From assembly GCA_963556145.1 (NCBI GenBank), contig OY744472.1, positions 5,022,001-5,086,000 on the forward strand: 64,000 nt of DNA, in the 5' to 3' direction. Position 1 is the first letter of the stretch; each line of letters opens with the position of its first letter. Positions 45,963-57,502 of this stretch are shown here, piece by piece. The stretch is from Hygrocybe punicea (Eukaryota > Basidiomycota > Agaricomycetes > Agaricales > Hygrophoraceae). Under the pieces are notes generated by a model, which saw nothing but the letters and a program-made list of their open reading frames with translations, did no database searches and was not told the origin of the DNA. The position numbers and the translations under genes were made by a program.

Positions 45963-46645
45963 CAGATACGTCAAATATCTTGGTTGTACAAGAGTTTGTG
46001 CAAACACAATGCCTGGGGGTAAAGCTGGGGAACCTGCCGAACACTTGTCGAACACAATTCGGCATTTTTGACAAGGGTGCACTGTTCACATTATTAACAA
46101 TTCTAATAAACTCAGTACATGTAGCTACATCCAAGATACATGCAATATATCGTTCGTAAAAGTGTTTGTGCATGAGCACCCAGAGTAAAGCTGGGACACT
46201 TGTCGAACAGTTGTCGAACACTGTTCGGCCTGTTCAAAAAGGGTGCACTGTTCACATTATTAACAATTCCAACAAACTCAGTACATCTTAGCTAGTATAT
46301 TGCAGATACATGCCATATATTGTTCATACAAGTGTTTGTGCATGGGCAATGCCCCAGACCAAAGCTGGGACACTTGTCAAACACTTGTCAAACACTGTTC
46401 GGCATGTTCGACAAGGGTGCACTGTTCACATTAGTAACAATTCTAATAAACTCAGTATATGTCCCTACATTGCAGATACATGCAATATATCATTCGTACA
46501 AATGTTTGTGCAAAGACAATGCATCAGACTCAACCTGGGACACCTGCTGAGCCCTTATGGAACACTGCTCAGCATGTTCAACAAGTGTGCACTGTTTGCA
46601 TTTAACCATTCCATTGCACTACCAATGTATTCAATTGTTGTAAAA
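45963..46645 (+). repeat. Tandem array, four units of 170 bp
   Basis: Units start near 45963, 46133, 46303 and 46473 with (C)AGATAC(A/G)T. Each contains TTGTGCA, AAGCTGGG(A/G)ACACTTGTCGAA-type inverted motifs (TTGTCGAACA / TGTTCGACAA) and GGTGCACTGTT. The 170-bp length is nucleosome-like. Confidence 0.85.
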
Positions 46646-47569
46646 AGTTGTCAAACATTTGTGGCTTGCAACTGCAATGCAACCATGCTATAACAGTATC
46701 TATTCCCAAATTGGCGTCTGTGATCTAGGCAGCTGTGATCTGGCTGCCTTATTGTTCTTGCTGATTGGGACAACAAATCCTCACAGTTACAAAGTCAGCA
46801 GTCACACAGTTTCAAATTTATTCTCAGGGCTTCAGAATTGTTCCCACAGTTTGCAAATTGTTCCCATGGCTTGGCAAATTAGAGTGTGACCCTGAGTTGC
46901 AAAATCCACCATATAGAACGATTCCCTTATAGGGACTCATAATAAAGACTGAATAAAAGGAGAGAGGAGAAAGGAGACGTACACAAGGATGAGAGAGGGA
47001 GGCCTGAAGGAGGCTCCATTTGCTCTGGCATCCTTGAAATGAGGGAGAAAGGAATGAAGGGAGACTTGGCACTGTGGGCACCAGGTTGCCGGGTGTGAGG
47101 AATGGAGGGATTGCAAGGCAATCTGGGACTCAGGAGTCCAGGGACAGCTGGGTCTTGGCTGTGGCAAGCCATGAACAAAATAGAAAACCCAGTGATTAGA
47201 CTAAATGTAAACTAAGTTTAAAGACGATTAAAATTGTGACTTTTCACTGGGATTTAAGGCTCAATACTGATAAGATTGGCTGCATCCACACTCAACCAAT
47301 CCACGTGGATGTGACAGGATGTGACAATGAAGTTATCACTGTTTGAGAGGTGCTAAAGCTGTGCAAAATTGTAAGCTTGATATCTCAAAAACATTTTCAT
47401 TTTGTATCCTATGAAAAATCAGAAACAATGAAAAATTCTTACATACAAATTAAAAAATAATCATCATTTTTATTTCTTGATGAGAGACCCATGAGATTAA
47501 CTTATAGATTTTCTTTGTTTTGTCACACTTTGCCACATAGATTGGCAACTCTAATCTTGACACCCTAGC
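46646..47569. other. No gene recognised
   Basis: A purine-rich + strand segment at 46950-47160 opens minus-strand frames that lack motifs. Nothing supported. Confidence 0.35.
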
Positions 47570-49325
47570 CATCCCCACTGAGACCAGGTGGCATTGCCAC
47601 CCCTTCCTCAACCACCCACCCTCACATACTGCAACACCACTGCCCTTCACACCATCCATGAAAACCCCCACCTTTTCCAAATCATCACTCCCATTCACAT
47701 TCCCACATTTCAATGCTACCTCCTCACCCAACCCAACAGACCACTTGTCCTATCCATCTGCCAAGGTCTCACAATTGGCTTTTGGCCTCAGGCAGAGCCT
47801 GGGAATTCGAATCCAACACCCTCTGGTATGAACCATATCACTGTCAATTCCCCACCAAGCAAACCCTCCTCCTCTGCTTCTGGGATTACATTGGTCTCCC
47901 CCACAAGGAACCAAAGCAATGGTTCAGCTCCCCCCTCTCTGTCATTGGCTTCAATGTCAATCCCAATGCCATGACTATCACCATGCCCACTTCTTAGCAA
48001 TACAAGCTCATTGACACTCACCCAGGCTCACAGCGCTCAATACAAGAATTCCAATGCCTTGCAGGCTGGATGAATTGGTCCCTTAATGCCTTCCCCCTCC
48101 TCTGGCCTGATCTCTCCACCTCTAGTATAAGATGCATGGAAAATCCAAACATTTCCAACCCATCTGGGTCAGTGTTACCCTCACCCATGAACTCTTGTGG
48201 TTTGCTGACAAAGACCTCATCCTCCTTGGCATCTTTCTCATGTCATCCACTGACTGGGACTCCTCTTCCATGGATCTCATTCTTTACACTGACACCTGCC
48301 TTTCTGGCCTCACTTTTGGGCCCCCTCCCTTCCAATCCCCCATTCCTAACCCCACTGTTGATACACTGAGAGGGTCTCTAAGTGTGGGGCACAAGGGCTG
48401 ATCCAAGGGAGGTGTCAAGCTGTTCAGAGATGGGAGTGAAGAGGGAAATCCTATCTTCTGTTTTATTTGTACTTGTTGTGCTACAATAAGTATATCACAA
48501 AAACTAACTAATAAAAATAGTAAAATCTCACTAATCAGACCTCAGACACACAGCATGCGTATCACTGTCAACTGCATCTTCTTCTGGGAAGCCCTCACCA
48601 TCATCTCTGCCCTTCACCCTCACCTCCCTCACCTCATCACCATTTTCACTGATAACACCAACTCTGTCAACCTCTTCTCCTCCCTCCATGCTCAACCCCT
48701 CCATAACCCCATAACCCCCTCCTCCTCACCACCATCAACCTCCTTACCTGCTTACATGCCAAACTTCATGTCTTCCATGTCCTGGCCACCTCAACTCTGT
48801 CACAGATGCCCTTTCTCACTTCCACAATGATTTCTCTCATCCCACACATCTCTATATCTCTTTTTATACCCCCTGATCTCATGCTGGGGGTCCCATACCC
48901 ATGATCCCACCATCCAGGAGTGTCCTGACAACCTTCCTGGCCTGTCTGGACACATGATCACCTTGCCCATGAGCATTCTATTGCTTTGGGCATGGCCCTC
49001 AACTGCTCTTCCCTTCTCTCCTACTCTTCTGCTCTCCAGTCTTATCTTTCTTTCTGTTCTGCCCATGCTTTCCCCCCTGACCCCACTCCCGATGCTTTGT
49101 CTTTTTATGTAGTTTATATTTCACATTTCCTGAAATCCAACTCTGAAGACCTACCTTTCTGGGATATGCAATGAAATTGAATCCTTCCACCCTGATGTCT
49201 GCCACCACTGTTCCCACCATTTTGTCACACATGCCCTCCATGGCTCCACCAAATGCTTCTCCACAGGCACCACCTATAAACAGCCCCTCTCACACAGCAA
49301 CCTCACCTCCATCCTCACTTACTAC
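47570..49325 (+). pseudogene. DIRS-like retroelement remnant (RT/RNase H region and tyrosine recombinase)
   Basis: Plus-strand pieces in shifting frames give a recognisable order. First, ENPHLFQIITPIHI and PNRPLVLSICQGLTIGFWP; then WDYIGLPHKEPKQ ... VIGFNVNPNAMTITMP and LAGWMNWSLNAFPLL (RT thumb and connection). Next, ELLWFADKD and TDTCLSGL (RNase H-like), then TIFTDNTNSVNLFSSL, then the N-terminal core-binding region of a tyrosine recombinase (LLSYSSALQSYLSFC ... PTPDALSFYVVYISHFLKSN near 49013-49145, and ALHGSTK near 49240). The recombinase catalytic part and the upstream RT palm are missing or too decayed. Frameshifts and stops are frequent. Family assignment rests on RT, RNase H and tyrosine recombinase appearing in that order. 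Confidence 0.65.
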
Positions 49326-49326
49326 T

Positions 49327-49409
49327 AAGGCCCTCCACGGGTATACCGCGGGTCCGATTTCCAGACACCGCACCCGTACCCGCTGTACCCGCACCCGTTC
49401 GGATAACGG
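49327..49409 (+). mobile_element. Left-end fragment of a TAAGGC-type hAT-like element
   Basis: TAAGGCCCTCCACGGGTATACC followed by CCCGTACCCG-type subterminal repeats, as at 35457. It is cut at 49409 by LTR element copy B. No matching right end appears after 51836. Confidence 0.6.
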
Positions 49410-49567
49410 TGTAGTAGTTGTGCCTGGTCAGTCACGTGATCAGGTTCCCACGGTTTGACCTAGTTAGTAGCCTTCCAGATGTAGTAGTCAGTCCATCCTT
49501 CCTATCCAGTCGACCTTTCCCTCGAGTCCTGCGTGAGCCCCCGGAGTGGTACCTCGGTACCACTCCA
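49410..49567 (+). repeat. 5' LTR of copy B
   Basis: TGTAGTAGTTGTGCC...GGTACCACTCCA, 158 bp, ending in the 24-bp palindrome. Confidence 0.85.
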
Positions 49568-51678
49568 ACGTGGTGATGAGAGTGACCTTCGACCCACGGA
49601 TCTCTTCTTCTCTGCGTCTTCCTCTTTTTTCTCGCGAAACGACTTTTTTCGGCCTCACCACCCACCGCTGCGCAACTGCGGATTTTCCCTTCATTCACGG
49701 CCGTACAACACTCCAGTTACCCCCCGGCATTCGTGTTCAGCCCAATAGGGCCCCGCGTCGCCCCCCGTTGACCCAAAAACCCGGCCGTGACCCCTTTGAA
49801 CACCCAAGCGGCAGGCCACGTCACATTTTCAACCCCCCCGTTTTTCATCATTTCTTTTGTTTTCTTTCGTCATTTCTAGCCCCAGGCAGGCTCATCCGAC
49901 CCTACGGACCCTCGTTCGACGTACCGGAGCTCCGCGCTCGCCTACGCCACCCCGAATCCACGGTCGCGGACCTTTTCAGTCGCGCCACGGATCCACCACG
50001 TTTTCCCCGTTGGACCCCCGTTTCTTCGTGTACACCAGCCCAACCCACACTCACTCGACCTCCCGTGCCCGCGTTCCACTGGCCAGAACCACCCGCTGCG
50101 CTTCATTGCCCCAAACGAAGCTGCCCCGCCCTTTTTGGTCAGACCACGGATCCGCCACGTCTTCCCCGTTGGACCCCCGCTCTTTTGCGTACCCCAGCCC
50201 CAGGGGCATTCATTTGAGCCCCGGACCCTCGTCTGACGCCCTAGAGGCCCCCCGTTCACCGTCGTCACCCCGAACGAGCCGTCCCTGGCGTTTCATGCCC
50301 ACCCAACGCCCAACACGCACCGTGCCACGTCAGCATTCCGCGACCCCGCTTCCCGTGGATCTCCACCCCAACCCACGCTCATCCAACCCCCGGCACCCAC
50401 GTTCCACATGCCAGAGCCCCCCGTTGCGCTCCGTTACCCCAAACGAGACCGCCCCGCCCTTGGTGACCCAACGACCTCGCCACGTCACCATTGCGCCGCC
50501 CCGTTCTGCCAGCACTACCGGCCCCGGGCCAACTCGCCAAACTCACGGCCCACCCGTTTGCAACCCCAGAACACCTGCGCCCATCACCACCCCATGTTCC
50601 CACCGCTTTTCGGGCCCCACAGCGTTTCACCACCCACAGACCGGCTTCGTGCACCATACCCGGCACCGGCTGCCCTCGTTCAGCTCCCCGCGGCCTCGTT
50701 CTCGACCGTGGCGACTGCCCTGGACCCGTAGGAACCCAAACGAGTCACCCCAGCCCCCCACACGCCCTCGTTTGGTCGCGTACCACCCTGCTATTGACCC
50801 CAACAGCGACGTGCACCCCCCACGGACCCAAACGAATCGCCGCCGCGACCACCTACTCCGGCAACCCCACCCCACTCGCGTACGTTCGTTAGGACCCCCA
50901 GCCTCGCTCCCTGGCCCTCGCGACCCCTCGCGACCGTTTCCCAGAGCCCACGCGAAGAGATCCCTCGACGCCGGCGCCAGCTCTAGCGCCCAAGTACATA
51001 GCTTTCCCCTCTATTTCTTTCTCTGTTTCCTGTCCCCGGTTCCCTTCCTCTCTATTTCCTTTCCCTCAGTTTCCTTTCCCTCAGTTTCCTTTCCCTCGTT
51101 TCCTCTGTCTCCGTCTCTGTTTCCCCCACAATTCAGTTCCATTATTTTTTCTATGCCCTCAATCTGTCACCTGGATACCAGACGCTACCCAACCGAGTTA
51201 CCCAACGAGTCACCAGAACCAAACAAGCACCGACCGAGAACTGCGAACCCAGAACCTGCAATACGAGAACCTGCGATACGAGAACCAAGAACCCACGATA
51301 CGAGAACTGAGAACTTGCGATACGAGAACCTAGAAGCTGCGATACGAGAACCGAGAACCTGCGTTATGATTATGGATCAGTTTGGTCATCTACCACCACC
51401 GTTTTCGATGGATGATATGGTCCCGCTCCATGAGATGGAGGACTGGGAGTCGTGACTGAGGAGTTTTGGAGAGCTGAGAGAGAGTCTAGTTTGGTCATCT
51501 GCCACCACCGATCTTCGATGGACGATATGGTCCCGCCTCACGTGTAAGGCCTGGGGCATCGTGAGGGACTGGGAGTCGTGACTGGAGAGTTTTTTTCTTG
51601 GTCAGTTTTGTTTTGCTTTTTGTTTTCTTTTAGTAGCGGTATGGTGATGAGGACGTCACCATGAGGAGGAGGGGCACT

Positions 51679-51836
51679 TGTAGTAGTTGTGCCTGGTCAG
51701 TCACGTGATCAGGTTCCCACGGTTTGACCTAGTTAGTAGCCTTCCAGATGTAGTAGTCAGTCCATCCTTCCTATCCAGTTGACCTTTCCCTCGAGTCCTG
51801 CGTGAGCCCCCGGAGTGGTACCTCGGTACCACTCCA
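51679..51836 (+). repeat. 3' LTR of copy B
   Basis: 158 bp, same as the 5' LTR except for one transition near 51780. Confidence 0.85.
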
Positions 51837-52250
51837 ACGTGGGTGAGGCAGTCAAATGGATAGCCACTGAATGAGGGATGGACCGGCAAGAAGCTCAGAT
51901 AACTGAATGCTGAGGTCCACCACCGGGGATGTTGATAATCCTGCAGGCGGCCGGGCGATCGGGTCTGGAAAACGTTGGTCATGAGGAGGTGAGGCGGTTT
52001 GGGTGGAGGAGGGGATATACTGTGGGAGGAATTGGGGGAGTAGTAAAGCACCCCGTTCAGGAGGTGCACCCATCCTTCAGAGTGGTTGAGCGGCTGTGGT
52101 GGAGCAGACATGACGTCCAAATAACCAACACAAGGGATGAGGTGATGGCGGGAAAAGTACGCAAAGAGATTGAAGGGCGTGGCGAGATCAGGGCGAAGAA
52201 GGAAGGCGTGTCTGGGAGCCCAAAACACGCTTGCAAAACTGAAGACCTGA
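51837..52250. other. Unrecognised sequence with a minus-strand frame
   Basis: The minus frame 52228-51838 (MFWAPRHAFLLRPDLAT..., VHLLNGVLYYSPN) reads into the LTR and has no known motif. A copy of GTGTCTGGGAGCCCAAAACACG at 52208 belongs to the repeat that continues into the inverted-repeat arm. Confidence 0.3.
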
Positions 52251-53204
52251 CCGGGAGGAGCACTGAGGTACAGGAAGTGGGATTGGTGTCTGGGGAGCCC
52301 AAAACACGTCAGGGTGTGAGTCTGGAGAAAAAGATTGTGAGCTCAGGAGCGCATCTGCGGCATCTCAAAGCTCGCTGGCCCACTCGGTCCCAGGGTTGAT
52401 CCCTGAGTGGCCCAACGAGCGGTGAGAGGCTGGCAGAAAAAAAAGCACTCATGCGCAGGAATGGGGCAATGAGACCACGCCGAAGCCGCATAGGGAGGAA
52501 TCCGGGGGCACTGACGTGTAACAGGGAATCCAGGGGGAGCACTGGTGGAAGAGGAAGCGAACAACGTGTCTGGGAGCCCAAAACACGTTAGATAAACAAC
52601 GGAGGAGGCAGCGGGCGCGTGTCTGGGAACCCAAAACACGCTGAGGAGAAGGAGAAAAAAACAAAAAGTCCCAATAAGGTGAGCCCACCCAAACAAAGAC
52701 AAACAACCAAAAAAGGTCTCAATGCCTTGCCTTCTAAGTTCTTCATCAGCATCTTATGGGTTCCCAGAGACGCTGAGCCCACCCCTCATTCCCTCGTCCG
52801 TCGCATGACCCAGGAACGTTTGCCATCTGCCCCCCGTCACTTTGCTCGAACCGCTGGCCGTACATCCTCACTCTCCAAATCTTCAGCATCTTATGGGTTC
52901 CCAGAGATGCTGAGTTGGCTCCTCACTCTGTCCCTTTCGCTCACTAAGTCTTTCCCTTATTCCTTTTCCTCATTCTCTCGTCTTCAAGTTGCCCGGGAAC
53001 ATTCGCCATTCACCTGTCAAATCACGCCATCCTTGCTCACCAAATCTTCAGCGTCTTATGGGTTCCCAGAGACGCTGAGTCAGCTCCTCACTCCCTCATC
53101 TGTCACGTTGCCCGGGAACATGTGTCATTCGCCCCGTTGAATCACTTGAACTGCTGGCCTTACGTCTCTTCTTTGCTTCAGCCATGCAAATGCTTCATTT
53201 TCAT
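52251..53204 (+). repeat. Left arm of a long inverted repeat bounding a two-gene cassette
   Basis: It matches the complement of 56232-57113 almost throughout, starting CCGGGAGGAGCACTGAGGTA. Inside are several copies of GTGTCTGGGA(G/A)CCCAAAACACG and of TCTTATGGGTTCCCAGAGA(C/T)GCTGAG, two related near-palindromic phrases. This arm has about 80 bp extra near 53095-53160. The plus frame at 52619-53140 is conserved in the other arm (56745-56134) because the arms are nearly identical, which is not evidence of coding. Confidence 0.85.
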
Positions 53205-53302
53205 ACTACACATCATTTGGAAATGGACCCACACCTCGACCCCTTTCTTAGCTGTATACCGGTTCCGATCGTAGAAATTTAAAAATGACGATCTCTAGAA
53301 AC

Positions 53303-54121
53303 TTAAGCCATCTCCTCGCCGTCGCTATCATCGCCATCGCCATCACCATCCTCATCCTCATCCTCATCCTCATCCTCGTCCTCCTGGTCTCTCTCTGCCA
53401 CTGCTCCTTTCCTTTTGGAAAGGGCCTTTCTTGCGGCGACCACCTTTCCAACGACTTGCTCCACCTTCCTGGCGATGGCCTTCTCCTTCGTGCGTCGAGC
53501 CGACTCTGAGGTGTACTTGAGGTGAAGTTTCAGCATAGACTGGACTGGCCAATGGTTGACGTATTGGTCTAAAATCGGATGCTTTTTGGATGCCTGTGCA
53601 GTGTGTGAGCTCCTGAGGGCAAGTTTAGCTGAGGTTAGTTGCTTACTTGAAGACAAATGGCACGTATCACGCTGTCTTTTTGACGTGCGTAGCTTTTATC
53701 CCAGTTCAGCTTCTCATTGGCTTGGGAGCGGACACATTTCTACGACTCGAAGTCAACTCCTTTTTTTCAATTCATCACGCAATATTCATGCTACCTGCAC
53801 TTGGTCAAATTCCACCTTGGCCCATCCCAGCACATCCTTCAAGTTGTAACCGCCACTGCCTGGGTGGCCTGCCTCACCTGGTGGTTTAGGGATTTTGTGA
53901 CCGCTGATGGGTTCCTCGTCGCTTTCTAGAACGGATAGTTCCGACATGGCTTCATCGCTGCATTCACTTTGTTTCTTTGCCAAGGAGGTCAAGTCTCGCT
54001 CTTCTGCATAAAAATCCATCTGTGGGGTGATCATTGGTGGGTCAGGAAGTCTCTGGGTTGTGAATATAATATGTCCTGTGATGAGTGGTAGATGTTGGCG
54101 AATAATACCAGCGGTCTGCAT
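53303..54121 (-). CDS. Unidentified acidic-tailed protein, possibly two or more exons
   Basis: The minus-strand frame 54121-53786 (MQTAGIIRQHLPLITGH ... ELSVLESDEEPISGHKIPKP) ends at a GTAGCA donor. A middle piece near 53740-53650 reads NEKLNWDKSYARQKDSVIRA. The last piece, 53656-53303, contains HPILDQYVNHWPVQSMLKLHLKYTSE, a basic helical stretch and a tail of about 20 Asp/Glu residues encoded by a CTC/ATC hexanucleotide run. The WPV...MLKLHLKYT phrase recalls uncharacterised mushroom proteins common near transposons (memory, weak). Splice phase between the middle and last pieces does not close cleanly, so it may be decayed. It is divergent from the WD40 gene next door. Confidence 0.45.
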
Positions 54122-54469
54122 TATTTCTGAGGTGCACTTTCGTGGAGTCCCTATTTATTATTTATGATCCTTGTTCCCCTTTGAGTCATTTTCTGTATGA
54201 TAATTCTCTAAATGTTGAACTATTTGTGTCCTTGTGATGTTCTCGTAAGCGTGCCAACACGACGTCACAACAGAATGATATTGTTCATCCTCACAAAAGA
54301 ATGGGGAACACAATTATATATTTTGAGTATATATACTGAATATGCCATTGGTGCAGAAAATCCTAATACTCTTTCATGCCGTCAACCATTCAAGAAATTT
54401 GGGATCAAATTTTTGTGCAAAAAGATGTACGTCTGGTTCCTCCAAGCTTATTCATTGCCTTATTTCCAG

Positions 54470-56201
54470 ACAGCAATATCGACTAGCTAGATGGCTTGCT
54501 GGCCACACTGCGGCCGTCAACTGCTTTGCCTTCGCTCACGATGGTGAACAACTTGCAAGTGGAGGTAGGGAGACCAGTGACTTGGGAACACAGCACTGAT
54601 GACGTGATGTAGGAGATGACGAAGCCGTTCGGGTTTGAATCTTAGAAAAATACAAATGCATCCAGGTGATCCATGACAACGGAGGAAAGTGGGGGCAAAT
54701 CACCTGTATAAAGTGGCTAGCTTCTGAAGCTGGAGTCACGGGCAAAACACTTTGCTTTGGAACTGGAAGAGGAATGGTGTCAGTATATCGCCAAAGCAGG
54801 TTTGGGGTGAGTATACCCCTCATTTCATTCAACGGTGGCACTGATGAAGGTCAGGGCAAGTTCTTGGAGTTGTCGAACACCCACGAATTTGCTGTTAGCG
54901 ACAGTGTCGAGGCCCTGGCATTTGATCCAACATGCAGCCGACTCGCAACATCGAGTCACTATGGTCAGGTTCAGGTTTATTGCCTGAAGAAGAACGGTGA
55001 GTTCGGAGTAAAGGGAACTTCAAAAGAATGCTTAGATAAATACAGGTACTCTCACGAGCCTATGGAATAAGCACGTGCTGGACCTGACCATCCCTTGCGC
55101 TATCCACTTCACAAGTGGCTATCAGAACCTATTGGTGTTCAGTTTGGAGTCTGGAGAAGTGTGAGTGAACGTATATACTGGCCACAGCATCCTGCTGATC
55201 CTCATTTGGCTAGTTCCTGTTGAGATGCAGAGACATCCATCAAGAAATGGTCCAAGGTGTTCAAGTCTGGCATGTGAGTGATTTGATGTGAAAAACGTCC
55301 AGCAAACTGAGGTGAATTTCATAGAGGGAATGCTAGTGTCTGCCCATCAGAAAAATTCGTCCTCGTTGACAACTTGAGCACGGGATTTGATTTATATAAC
55401 ATAACTCGGACTTCTCCCATGTGATCCTTCAGCGTGGCAGTCACTCGAAGATACGTGAAGAAGGGGGTTTTCGCCGAGCAGGCAAATGTGGTCATATGTG
55501 GAAGTGATCACGGTAATGTCTACCTCTTCAACACAAATTCGGAAGGGGTTGTCCAGACCTTGCATCACGATGGAGGTGAGTTGTTCATCAGTCAAACTGC
55601 ACAGCAGTAATGAATGGAGATGAATTCAGGCCAGGTGTTGATTCAGACAGTTGAGGTACATAAACCAATGAGAAGTCAATTTAAGTCTCTTCATTAGATT
55701 GGATTCAGGCCATCTCCTCTCCTGAGCGTCATCTCATTGCCTCCGGCTCGTCAGAAAATTGTTTCAACATATGCATCTGGGAGAAACCAGTGAGTATCCA
55801 TGTATGCCCATATGTGCTCAGTACTCACTGTCTCAGACCAAGCAGGCCACCAACAAACATAAGAAGGCGGACCATACGCTCTCAGACCAGTTGGTCGTGC
55901 TAAATGGGTTGGTTTTGTGCTTGATTCTATACCTGACGTCAAATGTTTGGATGCTGCCATTGGTGCAGGTACATTTGATCCATCTCGCTCTTTCTTGATC
56001 TGATAGCATGGGTAGGGTGCGGGATCGGTCGCCGCCGTCATTCAGGAGAACCTCGAATTGCACAAAATCCCCGTCTTCGAGAAGAAACTCGAAGACCAAT
56101 GGACGCCATTCGCCAACATGGATGAAGACAAACTTAGGCAACTGTTGGGACTGAGAAAGCTAGTGATTGTTGAAGGAACAGCAGAGATCGTGGAGGTGTA
56201 G
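54470..56201 (+). pseudogene. WD40-repeat protein with C-terminal membrane helix
   Basis: Exons read LAGHTAAVNCFAFAHDGEQLASGG (first WD repeat, to about 54565) and WGQITCIKWLASEAGVTGKTLCFGTGRGMVSVY (from 54661). Then come DSVEALAFDPTCSRLATSSHYGQVQVYCLKKNG, LTSLWNKHVLDLTIPCAIHFTSGYQNLLVFSLESGE, VFAEQANVVICGSDHGNVYLFNTNSEGVVQTLHHDG and DWIQAISSPERHLIASGSSENCFNICIWEKP. These end in a spliced exon with a hydrophobic helix (VVLNGLVLCLILYLTSNVWML, about 55900-55965) and a short tail ending EIVEV stop at 56199-56201. The WD propeller is probably tethered to a membrane. A stop appears where DDVM[stop] follows the first repeat (about 54610), and one junction near 55160-55220 does not close in frame, so I call it decayed, with moderate certainty. 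The start is not defined. Confidence 0.6.
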
Positions 56202-56231
56202 AACGACTTGTACTAAAGTGCACGGCATGAT

Positions 56232-57113
56232 AATGAAATGAAGTACTTGCATGACTGAAGCAAAGAAGGGGAGTGAGGAGCCAACTCAGCGTCTCTGGGA
56301 ACCCATAAGACACTGAAGATTTGGCGAGCGAGGATGGCGTGATTTGACAGGTGAATGGCGAATGTTCCCGGGCAACTTGAAGACGAGAGAATGAGGAAAA
56401 GGAATGAGGGAAAGACTTAGTGAGCGAAAGGGACAGAGTGAGGAGCCAACTCAGCATCTCTGGGAACCCATAAGATGCTGAAGATTTGGAGAGTGAGGAT
56501 GTACGGCCAGCGGTTCGAGCAAAGTGACGGGGGGCAGATGGCAAACGTTCCTGGGTCATGCGACGGACGAGGGAATGAGGGGTGGGCTCAGCGTCTCTGG
56601 GAACCCATAAGACGCTGATGAAGAACTTAGAAGGCAAGGCATTGAGACCTTTTTTGGTTGTTTGTCTTTGTTTGGGTGGGCTCACCTTATTGGGACTTTT
56701 TGTTTTTTTCTCCTTCTCCTCAGCGTGTTTTGGGTTCCCAGACACGCGCCCGCTGCCTCCTCCGTTGTTTATCTAACGTGTTTTGGGCTCCCAGACACGT
56801 TGTTCGCTTCCTCTTCCACCAGTGCTCCCCCCGGATTCCCTGTTACACGTCAGTGCCCCCGGATTCCTCCCTACACAGCTTCGGCGTGGTCTCATTGCCC
56901 CATTCCTGCGCATGAGTGCTTTTTTTTCTGCCAGCCTCTCACCGCTCGTTGGGCCACTCAGGGATCAACCCTGGGACCGAGTGGGCCAGCGAGCTTTGAG
57001 ACGCCGCAGATGCGCTCCTGAGCTCACAATCTTTTTCTCCAGACTCACACCCTGATGTGTTTTGGGCTCCCCAGACACCAATCCCACTTCCTGTACCTCA
57101 GTGCTCCTCCCGG
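56232..57113 (-). repeat. Right arm of the long inverted repeat
   Basis: Complement of 52251-53204. It begins about 30 bp after the WD40 stop codon and ends 115 bp before the Tnp2 start codon. Confidence 0.85.
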
Positions 57114-57353
57114 ATTCCTCGTTACGTGGCTTTGGTGTCCAAGGACGGGTCTTCTTGCTCTATTTCCAGAGCCATACCCTCTTGTCTGAGTTGCCAAGAA
57201 CCACTGCTTTCGCCTCATTAGCTCCGCATGCCGACCTGCTTCTGTGCCTCCTTCGGGTGTGCCACGAAGGGAGGCCTCGACCCCATGACAAATTCTCCAC
57301 AAGGAGTACCAGTGGACCACCGCACCTTCAAATCCCACCAGCTCCAAGACCAT

Positions 57354-57502
57354 TGTAGTAGTGAGTAGTGCCCCACTACTACTAGTAGATCACATGATCG
57401 TTCCGTAGGATTACATGATGTCTTAGATAGGATATGAGACTTCAGCTTGTCATCACCCTGAGACTACTGAGGCACCAGTAGGGACCCCTAGTCCCTACTA
57501 CA
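57354..57502 (+). repeat. Solo LTR, family 2, inside the Tnp2 coding sequence
   Basis: 149 bp, TGTAGTAG...CTACTACA, related to 129-286. The flanks are CCAT (57350-57353) and CCGT (57503-57506). Removing the LTR and one flank restores the reading frame through GAC CGT GCC, which supports a 4-bp duplication CCGT with one CpG transition. Confidence 0.85.

Larger units (their letters stand above)
49410..51836 (+). mobile_element. Non-autonomous LTR retrotransposon (TRIM/LARD-like), copy B
   Basis: 2427 bp with 158-bp LTRs at 49410-49567 and 51679-51836 that differ at one position by eye (a C/T in CCAGTCGACC). The left flank is ACGG and the right flank ACGT. A possible primer-binding site TGGTGATGAGAGTG starts at 49571, and a purine run GAGGAGGAGGGG ends at 51674. 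A hairpin ATGGTGA/TCACCAT with loop TGAGGACG lies at 51641-51662. The first few hundred interior bases closely match copy A. The 532-codon frame at 49857-51455 is Pro/Arg/Ser-rich without any retroviral motif. I read it as a GC-bias artefact, or at most a gag-like relic. Confidence 0.85.

Noticed and set aside
44688..46645. CRISPR-like arrays
   Set aside because: The repeats are head-to-tail without unique spacers, and the genome is eukaryotic.
49857..51455. A 532-codon open frame inside LTR element copy B
   Set aside because: It is Pro/Arg/Ser-rich in a GC-rich region where stops are rare, several other frames are also open, and no retroviral motif is present. Copy A does not preserve the frame as a unit.
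51641..51662. Hammerhead ribozyme (retrozyme-like element)
   Set aside because: The TGATGAG phrase recalled a hammerhead core, but the required GAAA and cleavage-site parts are not present nearby.
52619..53140. 173-codon frame conserved in both inverted-repeat arms
   Set aside because: Conservation follows from near-identity of the arms; the peptide has no motif and contains the repeated GGGTTCCCAGAG phrase in frame.
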